From NCBI GenBank assembly GCA_026770585.1, contig MU646940.1, positions 132,704 through 144,466 on the forward strand: 11,763 nt of DNA, written 5' to 3'. This DNA comes from Baffinella frigidus (taxonomy: Eukaryota; Cryptophyceae; Cryptomonadales; Baffinellaceae). Under the pieces are notes generated by a model, which was not told the DNA's origin, made no database searches, and saw only the letters and a program-made list of their open reading frames with translations. The position numbers were made by a program, and so were the translations under genes. Of this stretch, positions 6,218 to 11,702 are shown in pieces (position 1 is the stretch's first letter; the number at the start of each line of letters is the position of its first letter).

Positions 6218-6404
6218 CTGTGAACAGTTGCGTTACTGGATGCGACTGCAGCGAACAGTTGCGTTATCACCTGAGGGCGCAGGGTTTAGGGTCTGGTTTC
6301 AGATTCCCGCACCGAGTCACCTGTCCCCGAACAGTTGCGGTATCGGACGCGACCACAGCGAACCGCCGCGGTTTTGGACAAGACAGGCCACCAGCCCTCC
6401 CATA

Positions 6405-6512
6405 TGGTTCAAATAGCGCCCTGGGAGGTCTTCGATTTTACCTTGGATCGGGGTCACATTTGACCCCGATGTCAAGGTAAATCGAAAATGTCCCAGGGCA
6501 CTATCTGAGCCA
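6405..6512. mobile_element. 108-bp foldback element with 52-bp arms
   Basis: The arms 6405-6456 and 6461-6512 are inverted copies with a 4-nt loop; the best part starts at GCCCTGGGA and includes ATCGGGGTCA. The outer end reads TGGYTCARATAGYGCCCTGGG. The shape is that of a miniature inverted-repeat transposable element. CCTCC occurs close to both ends, but no clean target-site duplication is seen. It lies in intron E8-E9. Confidence 0.7.
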
Positions 6513-6540
6513 CCTCCAAGGGCTAGTGGGGGCGCGGTAC

Positions 6541-6592
6541 CGCTTCGGACGAGGCTTCCGGCTTGGTTTCTCAGGCGTCCGAGGGGATGTGA
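6541..6592 (-). pseudogene. Donor-side half copy of exon E8 with a stop
   Basis: It reads PSDA, then TGA in place of the Trp codon, then ETKPEASSEA and the donor GTACCG. It has no acceptor. It lies downstream of the complete E8. Confidence 0.75.
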
Positions 6593-6731
6593 ACAGTTGC
6601 GTTAAATGGACGTGACTACATCGAACCGCCGCGTTATCGGACGATATTTGGACGAGACTGCAGTGAACAGTCGCGGTATCGGACGCGACAGCACCGAACC
6701 GATGCGGTGTCGTAAAATAATTATATAGTAT

Positions 6732-6833
6732 ATCCCTTAAGTGACCAACGGGCGAATAATCGCCCGTGGAAGCCCTAGGCAAGTCTTAGGGCCCTACGGT
6801 AGGGTGTATGAGCCTACTGGTCACTTGAGTGAT
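6732..6833. mobile_element. Foldback element with AAGTGACCA ends
   Basis: The ends 6732-6747 and 6818-6833 are inverted copies (14 of 16 match, core AAGTGACCA). Inside lie a 7-bp hairpin, ACGGGCG with CGCCCGT (6748-6767), and a near-palindrome TTAGGGCCCTACGG. It sits just downstream of E8. I see no clear target-site duplication, so a mobile origin is only likely. Confidence 0.5.
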
Positions 6834-6854
6834 AATAGGGTGGTTCAGCGTTAC

Positions 6855-6935
6855 CGCTTCGGACGCGGCTTCCGACTTGGTTTTCCAGGCGTCCGAGGGG
6901 TTGACGAGTACCCCCGTCTTGCCCCGCTCCACCAT
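6855..6935 (-). CDS. Exon E8 of the NB-ARC-like gene (complete copy)
   Basis: An 81-nt phase-0 exon from a GGCAG acceptor to the donor GTAACG. It encodes MVERGKTGVLVNPSDAW and then KTKSEAASEA. In NB-TPR proteins the segment after the LELL helix usually carries a loop and then a S/T-x-x-T-T-W-x-x-S-x-E-A-L helix, which the DAWKTKSEAASEA part resembles. It is the only copy with both acceptor and donor; four acceptor-side copies lie upstream and one donor-side copy downstream. Confidence 0.86.
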
Positions 6936-6999
6936 CTGCCGCGGAAGAGCGTACATGTAACCTAAGGAGGTTTTGGTCGGTCTGGCACTGTTGATACAT

Positions 7000-7122
7000 T
7001 TAGCAACGGGATCCGGAGTTGCTACCCGACTGGGCAGTCCCTGACCCGATTGTCATAAGTTGACTTAAGGATTGGGCATTTTTACCCAATCGTCATAAGT
7101 TGACAAATAAGTTGACAAATGG
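7000..7122. repeat. Short hairpins and GTCATAAGTTGAC repeats
   Basis: TAGCAAC and GTTGCTA pair around 7001-7023; CCCGATTGTCATAAGTTGAC and CCCAATCGTCATAAGTTGAC form a direct repeat at 7045-7063 and 7084-7102; GATTGGG and CCCAATC pair at 7070-7089. AAGTTGACAAAT occurs twice more at 7098-7120 and is also the inner end of the inverted-repeat element at 1399-1548. It may be the remains of a related element. Confidence 0.55.
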
Positions 7123-7157
7123 TTGACGAGTACCCCCGTCTTGCCCCGCTCCTCCAT
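7123..7157 (-). pseudogene. Acceptor-side half copy of exon E8, nearly identical to the full copy
   Basis: The stretch 7123-7181 matches 6901-6959 with a single difference, covering the intron end, the acceptor and the first 12 codons of E8 (Val to Glu at codon 2). It then breaks off into GTTGACAAAT repeats. The near identity marks it as the most recent duplication in this part. Confidence 0.8.
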
Positions 7158-7176
7158 CTGCCGCGGAAGAGCGTAC

Positions 7177-7315
7177 ATGTATTATATAATACTTTTACAT
7201 TATATACTATATATTACAATAAATGTATTCTATCATATAATAATACATTGCGTATTATGCAATATACTGTGTAATAAATGTATGATGGATATAGTGTGTA
7301 ATAAATATGTTGTGG
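7177..7315. repeat. AT-rich island of TATATAATA and GTAATAAATGTAT words
   Basis: AT-rich sequence that begins right where the acceptor-side E8 copy at 7123-7157 and its intron end. Repeated words are GTGTAATAAAT and TATAATACA. There is no coding signal. Confidence 0.75.
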
Positions 7316-7326
7316 ATGTTAGGTGG

Positions 7327-7386
7327 CTTGGTTTTCCAGGCGTCTGAGGGGTTCACGACCACCCCTGTCTTGCCGCACTCCAGCGT
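7327..7386 (-). pseudogene. Long partial copy of exon E8
   Basis: After a CCAG acceptor it reads TLECGKTGVVVNPSDAWKTK, then leaves the E8 sequence before the donor. It is upstream of the complete copy and keeps about three quarters of the exon. Confidence 0.7.
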
Positions 7387-7454
7387 CTGGTCCAGGTTTG
7401 GGTTGAGATTTAGGTTCAGGTGTAGGTGTAGGTGCAGTGTTTAGGGTTTAGACC

Positions 7455-7466
7455 GCTCTCCAGCAT
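7455..7466 (-). pseudogene. Very short acceptor-side fragment of exon E8
   Basis: A well-formed acceptor (pyrimidine-rich CGCTCTCACGCCTCAG) is followed by MLES and then divergence. It lies upstream of the complete E8. Confidence 0.5.
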
Positions 7467-7485
7467 CTGAGGCGTGAGAGCGTAA

Positions 7486-7615
7486 ATGCATTGTTTAATA
7501 TATAATATTGTAAATTTTATTATATATAATATTGAAAATGACATCATTACATTAAAAATAATGTATAATATTGTATATTATATTATTACATTAAAAATAC
7601 TTGTATTATCGGTGC
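7486..7615. repeat. AT-rich island of TATAATATTG words
   Basis: Irregular ATATAATATTGTA and ACATTAAAAATA repeats next to an acceptor-side copy of E8. There is no coding signal. Confidence 0.75.
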
Positions 7616-7726
7616 GAGTTTTGACGCGGTTTGTACCGGAGGTGATGTCTGCATGTGGAAGCCCATCACCATGAACCCTAAACCCTAAACCTCAAAGGTT
7701 GGCTCATCCCCCCATGCTTAACTCTG

Positions 7727-7751
7727 AAGCCGTCTTGCCGCGCTCCAGCAT
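7727..7751 (-). pseudogene. Acceptor-side fragment of exon E8
   Basis: It follows a GACAG acceptor and reads MLERGKTA before diverging. It lies upstream of the complete E8, next to an AT-rich island. Confidence 0.6.
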
Positions 7752-7794
7752 CTGTCGAGCGCACGCACGTTGTGGTCTATTATACCTTACATGA

Positions 7795-7890
7795 CATATT
7801 GCATACGTTCTAAATAATACATTAATATATTAATATAGTAATATATTAATATATTAATATTAATATATCAATATTAATATATTAACACTA
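7795..7890. repeat. AT-rich island of TTAATATA words
   Basis: Short tandem ATTAATATATTAATATAG-like sequence in the intron between E7 and E8, directly next to an acceptor-side copy of exon E8. Two further AT-rich islands have the same placement. Confidence 0.8.
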
Positions 7891-7937
7891 TCGGCGGACT
7901 TAGGGTCCTAAAAAGGTTGAAATAGGGGGTAGAGGAC

Positions 7938-8009
7938 CTCGCGATGGAGTTCGCGCTTGCGCTTGTTCTCAGCCTCGACCAGCAGCTCCACGAACCCGTC
8001 GACCGACAC
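7938..8009 (-). CDS. Exon E7 of the NB-ARC-like gene (complete copy)
   Basis: A 72-nt phase-0 exon from an ATCAG acceptor to the donor GTCCTC. It encodes VSVDGFVELLVEAEN and then KRKRELHRE. It follows directly on the FN that ends E6; in NB-TPR proteins the A-Y-I-x-x-x-G helix is followed by h-S-h-x-x-Y/F-h-x-L-L, which this matches. The basic tail is typical of the end of that helix. A half copy lies upstream at 8139-8183. Confidence 0.82.
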
Positions 8010-8019
8010 CTGATTTGCC

Positions 8020-8282
8020 CCGCGGAATGTTAAGACAGGCGTCTGAGTGTTAAGGGAGGCGCGACTGCCGTCAAACGTTCTAGACGCGGCTAGAGCGTGT
8101 CGAGCACACGCTGGAGTGTGTGCAGTACACGGCTGGGTGTTCTCAGCCTCGACCAGCAGCTCCACGAACCCGTCCACCGACACCTGTTCCAGCCGAAAGC
8201 GAATTTTAAGGCAGGCGGCGGAATGTTAAGGCAGGCGCCAAAAAATGTCGGAATGTTTAAGCTGGCGCGCGGGTCTAGAGCG
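8020..8282 (+). repeat. Duplicated block around exon E7 with GAATGTTAAGRCAGGCG words
   Basis: The words GAATGTTAAGACAGGCG, GAGTGTTAAGGGAGGCG and close variants occur at about 8024, 8046, 8203, 8220 and 8242, each time upstream (in the gene direction) of a copy of exon E7, and a CTAGAGCGTGT word follows at 8088 and 8275. The two blocks are tandem copies of one unit holding the intron end and the start of E7. Confidence 0.6.
8139..8183 (-). pseudogene. Acceptor-side half copy of exon E7
   Basis: It starts after an ACAG acceptor and encodes VSVDGFVELLVEAEN, identical in protein to the first 15 residues of E7 with a synonymous GTC to GTG change, then diverges. It lies upstream of the complete copy and has no donor. 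Confidence 0.75.
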
Positions 8283-8614
8283 TGTGCAACCCACGTCTGA
8301 GAGTGTCCAACAAACACCCAAGTGTGTCTAACACATGTCTGAGTGTGTCCAGTACACACCAAAGAGTGTCCAGTACACCCCTGAGTGTGTACACCACAAT
8401 CCTTACCGTGTCCAACACCCGCAATAGTGTGAACAAACACAGATAAGGGACAAGACATTGAACTCGGCGCAGTACGCAGACGCTATCGTGTGTCCAACAC
8501 ACGCATGAACGTGTCCAGCACACAACCAAGTGTGCCCAACACATACCCGAGTGTGTCCAAACCACACCAGACTGTGTCCAACACACGCATCTGAGTGTGT
8601 CCAGCACGCCTGAT
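8283..8614 (+). repeat. Minisatellite of about 21 bp built on GTGTGTCCAACACAC
   Basis: A dozen or more imperfect units of 19-24 bp; the commonest form is GTGTGTCCAACACACGCATGA. Each unit is a small inverted repeat (GTGTGT then ACACAC), so the array can form a row of hairpins. Related units continue at 8093-8135 and 8725-8750. The minus strand is open as a heptapeptide repeat like CVLDTLR, which I take as a by-product of the unit length. Confidence 0.8.
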
Positions 8615-8722
8615 TGTGTCCGGGAAGGGACACGACATTGAATTCCGCGCAGATTTTAATGTGATGCACGATCGCGTCCACCATGAGTGTGTTGAGGAAG
8701 GGACGAGACATTGAACTCGGAG
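8457..8722 (-). pseudogene. Three donor-side partial copies of exon E6
   Basis: Partial copies end at 8707, 8637 and 8457 on the minus strand, each with CAEFN or EFN and the donor GTC (GTCTCG, GTCGTG, GTCTTG). The copy at 8637-8690 has an alternative upstream part encoding MVDAIVHHIKI. None begins with an acceptor in line with E6. They are embedded in the 21-bp GTGTGTCCAACACAC array. Confidence 0.65.
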
Positions 8723-8760
8723 TCTGAGTGTGTCCAACACACGAATGAGGGGGGAAAGAC

Positions 8761-8818
8761 ATTGAATTCGGCGCAGTAGGCAGACGCGATCGTGCACGCC
8801 AGCGGGCCCCGGTCCAGC
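8761..8818 (-). CDS. Exon E6: GPLA motif of the NB-ARC-like gene
   Basis: A 58-nt exon from a GCAG acceptor to the donor GTCTTT, starting with one base of a split codon and ending in phase 0. It encodes LDRGPLACTIASAYCAEFN. The G-x-P-L-A motif followed by an Ala-rich helix ending in A-Y is a hallmark of NB-ARC proteins (commonly GLPLA then QAAAYI); here the motif reads RGPLA. This is the only copy with an acceptor; three donor-side copies lie downstream. The split codon does not match the listed end of E5. Confidence 0.8.
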
Positions 8819-8829
8819 CTGCTTTCGTG

Positions 8830-8975
8830 TTTGGAGTTGAGGGTCGGGGTGTGGGGTTTGGGGTGTGGGGTTTGGGGTTTGGGGTTTGGGGGTTGGGGGT
8901 TGGGGTTTGGGGGTTGGGGTTCGGGGTTTGGGGTGAGGGGTTTAGGATTCAGGGTTGAGGGTTGAGGGATGAGAA
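8830..8975 (+). repeat. GGGGTTTGGGG-type telomere-like repeat
   Basis: Almost pure GGGGTTTGGGGTGTGGGG and GGGTTGAGGG words on the plus strand, lying in intron E5-E6. It holds no visible exon. Confidence 0.8.
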
Positions 8976-9035
8976 ACCTTGGTCTGTGGAGTGTGGGGGG
9001 GGGGGCGAATGCCTGTTGAGGAAATCAGAAACGAC

Positions 9036-9096
9036 GGTTGGCTGCTCCTGCCCCACGAGAAGCTCGACCAGGCCGTGCCCGTCTTCCTCCTCCAAC
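9036..9096 (-). CDS. Exon E5 of the NB-ARC-like gene, 3' end uncertain
   Basis: Begins after a TTTCAG acceptor; the first base completes the Arg codon started in E4. It encodes LEEEDGHGLVELLVGQEQ, which fits the L-x-x-x-E-A-h-x-L-L-x-x helix that follows sensor 1 in NB-ARC proteins. The listed end is the last convenient GT (GTCGTT, phase 0), but E6 needs two leftover bases. The frame stays open through a run of eleven G (8995-9005) to another GT at 8976-8977; one extra base in that run would give the needed phase. So either the G-run length is wrong, a small exon is missed, or the gene is damaged here. Confidence 0.7.
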
Positions 9097-9128
9097 CTGA
9101 AACATTTCGGGGTTAGCCACTCGAGAAT

Positions 9129-9250
9129 GCTATTTACATGTGGGGATGTAAATATTTGTACCAGGATGGTCCTATTTATATTTGTACCAGGATGGTCCTA
9201 TTTAGGTCCTATTTACATGTGGGGGTGTAAATATTTGTACCAGGATAGGG
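9129..9250 (+). repeat. Repeated segment with TATTTACATGTGGGG and TTTGTACCAGGATGG
   Basis: About 2.5 copies of a 43-bp unit: a full one at 9131-9173, a partial one at 9174-9200 and another at 9209-9247. Each full unit holds a small inverted repeat, ATTTACA with TGTAAAT around a G-rich loop. The sequence is AT-richer than its surroundings and lies in intron E4-E5. The following 9250-9360 is unique AT-rich sequence with no exon that I can support. Confidence 0.7.
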
Positions 9251-9457
9251 TGTTCCAACCGCGTGACTGCGCAATATATGCAAAGTTACGTGACCAATCA
9301 ACAAAAGTTACTACACAAATGCCCGCTTTTCAAAGCACGTCGGTTTTAAATAGGCCCCTCTAGCATCCTCGCGTGGAGGGTGCAGGACTCAGAAGGGTTC
9401 AGATCGCTGGGGAACCCTCAACCTTGAACCATCAACCCCAAATCCCAAACCCTGGAC

Positions 9458-9519
9458 CTGTCGACTTCGACGGAGTCCATCCAGTCAACACCATCCCACA
9501 GCGTCGGCGTGCTCGTCGC
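9458..9519 (-). CDS. Exon E4: sensor-1-like segment of the NB-ARC-like gene
   Basis: A 62-nt exon from a GCAG acceptor to the donor GTCCAG, starting in phase 0 and ending with two bases (AG) that join the first base of E5 to make Arg. It encodes ATSTPTLWDGVDWMDSVEVD. In NB-ARC proteins the sensor-1 strand usually reads hhhTSR followed by a W-containing loop and then h-V-D/V-x-x-L; here the peptide continues E3 as IL then ATST, so the Arg after Ser is Thr. The phase match on both sides is strong support. Confidence 0.82.
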
Positions 9520-9529
9520 CTGCTCGCGG

Positions 9530-9830
9530 GTTGTGGTTGAGGGTTTGGGGTGTGGGGTTGAGGTTTGAGGGGTTGGGGTGTGGTGGTTCAGGTTCAGAGT
9601 TACGGGTGCAGGGTCTAAGGATCAATTGAAAACTCTGCGATTTCGGGGTTGGGGTTTGGGGTTCGGGCTTCCAGGTTCGGGGTTTGGGGTGTGAGGTTTA
9701 GGATTCAGGGTTTAGGGTGTGGGGTTTAGGGTTTAGGGTATAGGGTTCGGGGGTTCGGGTTTAGGATTTAGGGTTTAGGGTTCAGGGTTTAGGGTTTAGG
9801 GGTTGGGGTTTAGGGTGTAGGGTTTAGGAC
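9530..9830 (+). repeat. Telomere-type repeats in intron E3-E4
   Basis: Dense GGGTTTAGGG, GGGTTTGGGG and GGGTTCAGG words, G-rich on the plus strand, with one short unique patch near 9615-9650. I see no coding segment here. Confidence 0.75.
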
Positions 9831-9913
9831 CAGGATCGCGCCGTGCTCCATCGAGAAGCCCAGCATCGCGACTACCGAGGCGTCTGATGCATCCTCGCAC
9901 ACAACCACCCACC
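9831..9913 (-). CDS. Exon E3: Walker-B-like segment of the NB-ARC-like gene
   Basis: An 83-nt exon from a CCAG acceptor to the donor GTCCTA. Its first two bases complete a Gly codon with the last base of E2, and it ends in phase 0. It encodes WVVVCEDASDASVVAML and MEHGAIL. In NB-ARC proteins this is the Walker B strand (commonly hhhhDNADD) and the start of the sensor-1 strand. Here the position of the first acidic residue appears to be Glu in C-E-D, which is conservative but unusual. No copy of this exon is visible elsewhere in the window. Confidence 0.86.
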
Positions 9914-9959
9914 CTGGCGTTGGGGTTTGGGGTTTACGGTTCAGACTGGACGGGTTTGC

Positions 9960-10487
9960 CCTGGGTGGGCCGCGAGCCAGCGGCGCGGGCGCGCGAAAGA
10001 TTTATGGTTTCGGGTTTCGGGGTTCGATTTTTGGGCTGCGGGTTGAGGGTTTAGGGTTCAGTTTTCAACCTGGGTGGGCCTCGAGTCATCAGCGCATGCG
10101 CGTTATCCGTGAACCCTAAGCTTGAACCCCGAATAGCGTTCAGGGCTTAGGGTTCAGGGATTATGGTCTAGGGGGAGTTGACCTGGGTGGGTCTCGAGCC
10201 ATCGCCGCATGCGCGCAAGCGTTCAGGGCTTAGAGTTCAGGGACTAGGGTGTAGGGTCCCTAAATCCCTAAACACTAATCCCTGAACCCGAACCCCTAAA
10301 CCCTAATGGGTTCAGTTTTCAACCTGGGTGGGCCTCGAGCCATCGACGCATGCGCGCAAGGGTTCAGGGATTATGGTTCAGGGATTGGGGTCCCTAAACC
10401 CGGTCAGCTCCCCAGATCAACTCCCTAAACCCTAATCCAAGGGGAGATGACCTGGGTGGGTCTCGAGCCATCGGCGCATGCGCGCAC
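9960..10487 (-). pseudogene. Five donor-side half copies of exon E2, about 110-140 bp apart
   Basis: Half copies lie near 10452-10487, 10324-10358, 10183-10216, 10070-10103 and 9960-9998. They encode ARMRRWLE(A/T)HP and are followed by GTCATC, GTTGAA, GTCAAC and GTTGAA; in the last copy the donor GT has become GG. The copy at 10070 has TGA TGA where the others have CGA TGG. None carries an acceptor. The spacing fits tandem duplication of a unit that runs from inside E2 into the downstream intron. The spacers are telomere-like repeats, some inverted (10258-10309 and 10392-10438). Confidence 0.75.
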
Positions 10488-10579
10488 GCGTTCAGGGTTT
10501 AGGTTTTAGGATTCAGGGATTAGGGATTAGGGATGAGGGTTTTGGGGGGGGGGGTCAGGGATTAGGGTCTAGAGGTGAC

Positions 10580-10662
10580 CTGGGTGGGCCTCGAGCCAAC
10601 GTCGCATACGCGCCAGGGTCAGGTCCACCGCCGGCGCGTCCTCGTCGTGCAACCCCAGCATC
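10580..10662 (-). CDS. Exon E2 of the NB-ARC-like gene (complete copy)
   Basis: An 83-nt exon between a CCAG acceptor and the donor GTCACC. The first base completes the Arg codon begun by E1; one base is left over at the end and joins the two first bases of E3 to give Gly. It encodes LGLHDEDAPAVDLTLARM followed by RRWLEAHP. A helix ending in R-R-W-L-E-x-H-P-G-W just before the Walker B strand is characteristic of NB-ARC proteins of the NB-TPR kind. It is the only copy in the window with both ends. Nearly all third codon positions are G or C. Confidence 0.87.
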
Positions 10663-10795
10663 CTGGGTAGGGGTGAGGGTTTGGGAGTTTGGGGGTTAGG
10701 GGGTTTTGAGGGTGGAGGGTTGAAGATTGAGGGTTGAGTGAGGGTGGGGGATTAAGATTGAGGGTTGAGGGTTTGGGGTTGAGCGTCTAGGGTCT

Positions 10796-11155
10796 GGTCC
10801 ACCGCCGGCGCGTCCTCGTCGTGCAATCCCAGCATCCTGCTCCACGTTGTCGTGGTGAGGGGTTAGGGTTTGGGAGATTGGGGGTCTGGGGGTTGAGGGT
10901 TGAGTGTTGAGGGCTGAGGGTTGAGAGTTGAGGGTTGAGGGTGTGGGGTTAAGATTTCGGGTTGAGGGTTCGGGGTTTAGCGTCTAGGGTCTGGTCCACC
11001 GCCGGCGCGTCCTCATCGTGCAATCCCAGCATCCTGCTCCAGGTAGTCGTGGTGAGGGGTGAGGAGTTAGAGTGTGGGGTGAGGGTTGAGAGCGGGGCGA
11101 AGAACAGTGTTGCGGGTCCACCGGTGGGGAGTCTTCGCCGTGCTATTCCAGCCTC
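10796..11155 (-). pseudogene. Three acceptor-side half copies of exon E2
   Basis: Half copies start at 11155, 11033 and 10836 (minus strand) and end near 11114, 10993 and 10796. Each begins with an AG acceptor followed by the first part of E2. The 11033 and 10836 copies read MLGLHDEDAPAVD with only synonymous changes, then break off at the same place, in the codon after VD. The 11155 copy is more decayed and has a TAG stop in frame. All lie upstream of the complete E2 and none has a donor. Degenerate GGTTGAGGGTTGAG repeats fill the gaps. Confidence 0.7.
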
Positions 11156-11157
11156 CT

Positions 11158-11395
11158 GGGAAGGGGTTAGGGGTGAGGAGTTCGGCGTGAGGGGGGTTAG
11201 GCTTGAGGGTGTAGAGTTGAGCGTCTAGGGTTCAGGGTTTAGCGTTTAGGGTGTAGGGTTTAGCGTTTAGCGTTAAGTGTTTAGGGGTTATGGTGAAGGA
11301 GTTCAATGTTTAGGGTTTGGAGTCTAGAATTGTAGGGGTTCAAGGTTTAGGGTTCAAGGTTTAGGGTTTAGAGTCTAGGGTTTAAAGTCTAGAGT
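11158..11395 (+). repeat. Degenerate telomere-type repeats in intron E1-E2
   Basis: Irregular mixture of GTTTAGGG, GTTTAGCG, GTCTAGG and GTTCAGGG words, G-rich on the plus strand. I see no exon with a plausible frame and splice sites here. Confidence 0.7.
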
Positions 11396-11399
11396 TAAG

Positions 11400-11462
11400 C
11401 GGGCGGTCGCGTCCAGATCACAGAAGAGCCGCGCGGCGCTCGCGCAGTTGAGCCAGAACACT
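11400..11462 (-). pseudogene. Copy of exon E1 without a donor site
   Basis: This copy differs from E1 by only a few bases and encodes the same residues except Phe to Cys near the end of the RLFFDL stretch (RLFCDL). Similarity stops at the exon edges. The base after the exon is C, so the donor GT has become CT, and the bases before it read AAAG rather than GCAG. It lies downstream of E1 with a 168-bp minisatellite between them. It is probably not spliced. Confidence 0.7.
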
Positions 11463-11471
11463 CTTTGTCTG

Positions 11472-11639
11472 TCATTTCGGACAGGACAAAGGATATTTCG
11501 GACACGACCACGCATATTTCGGGCGCGATAACGTATATTTTGGGCAAACCAACGGACATTTTCAACGCGATAACGTATACTTCGGACAGGACAGAGTATA
11601 TTTCGGACACGATAGGGGACATTTCGGACGCGACAATAC
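11472..11639 (+). repeat. 21-bp minisatellite, eight units
   Basis: Eight contiguous 21-bp units, each close to ATATTTCGGACACGATAACGT, fill exactly the space between the two copies of exon E1. Because 21 is a multiple of three, both strands stay open: the minus strand reads a seven-residue repeat of the type RYRVRNI and the plus strand one of the type DISDTIT. The core TTCGGACRCGAYA resembles the core of the 31-bp minisatellite near 6.0-6.7 kb. Confidence 0.85.
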
Positions 11640-11702
11640 CGGGCGGTCGCGTCCAGGTCGAAGAAGAGCCGTGCCGCGCTCGCGCAGTTCAGCCAGAACA
11701 CC
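11640..11702 (-). CDS. Exon E1 of an NB-ARC-like STAND NTPase gene
   Basis: First exon visible of the minus-strand gene. It follows a GCAG acceptor at 11703-11706, starts with the last base of a split codon, and ends with two bases (CG) before the donor GTATTG, which is itself the edge of a 21-bp minisatellite. It encodes VFWLNCASAARLFFDLDATA. In NB-ARC/NB-TPR proteins a strand of the form F-W-L/V-N/D-A followed by an Ala/Leu helix comes shortly after the P-loop, so the P-loop exon should be just beyond the right edge. The two leftover bases join the single first base of E2 to make an Arg codon. A copy lies at 11400-11462. Family assignment is inference from motif order. Confidence 0.75.

Larger units (their letters stand above)
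6010..6720 (+). repeat. 31-bp minisatellite in several clusters
   Basis: Four exact-length 31-bp units lie at 6010-6133, with part of a fifth to 6149; the consensus is near CAGTTGCGTTATCGGACGAG plus ACTACATCGAA. Further units occur at 6226-6266, 6332-6378 and 6593-6712. The clusters are interrupted by a copy of exon E9, the 108-bp foldback element and a half copy of E8, so they are the basic filler of intron E8-E9. Confidence 0.8.

Noticed and set aside
8275-8607. A 110-codon minus-strand frame with CVLDTLR repeats.
   Set aside because: A 21-bp unit keeps several frames open at once; base use is that of a hairpin satellite and the frame starts and ends within it.
9960-10487. A CRISPR-like array, because short repeats are spaced at 110-140 bp.
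   Set aside because: The repeats are exon halves with a splice donor, the spacers are telomere-type repeats, and the spacing is irregular.
11375-11701. A 108-codon minus-strand frame as one protein.
   Set aside because: It is exon E1, a 21-bp minisatellite and the E1 copy read through; the splice donor at 11639 explains it better, although retention is kept as a possibility.
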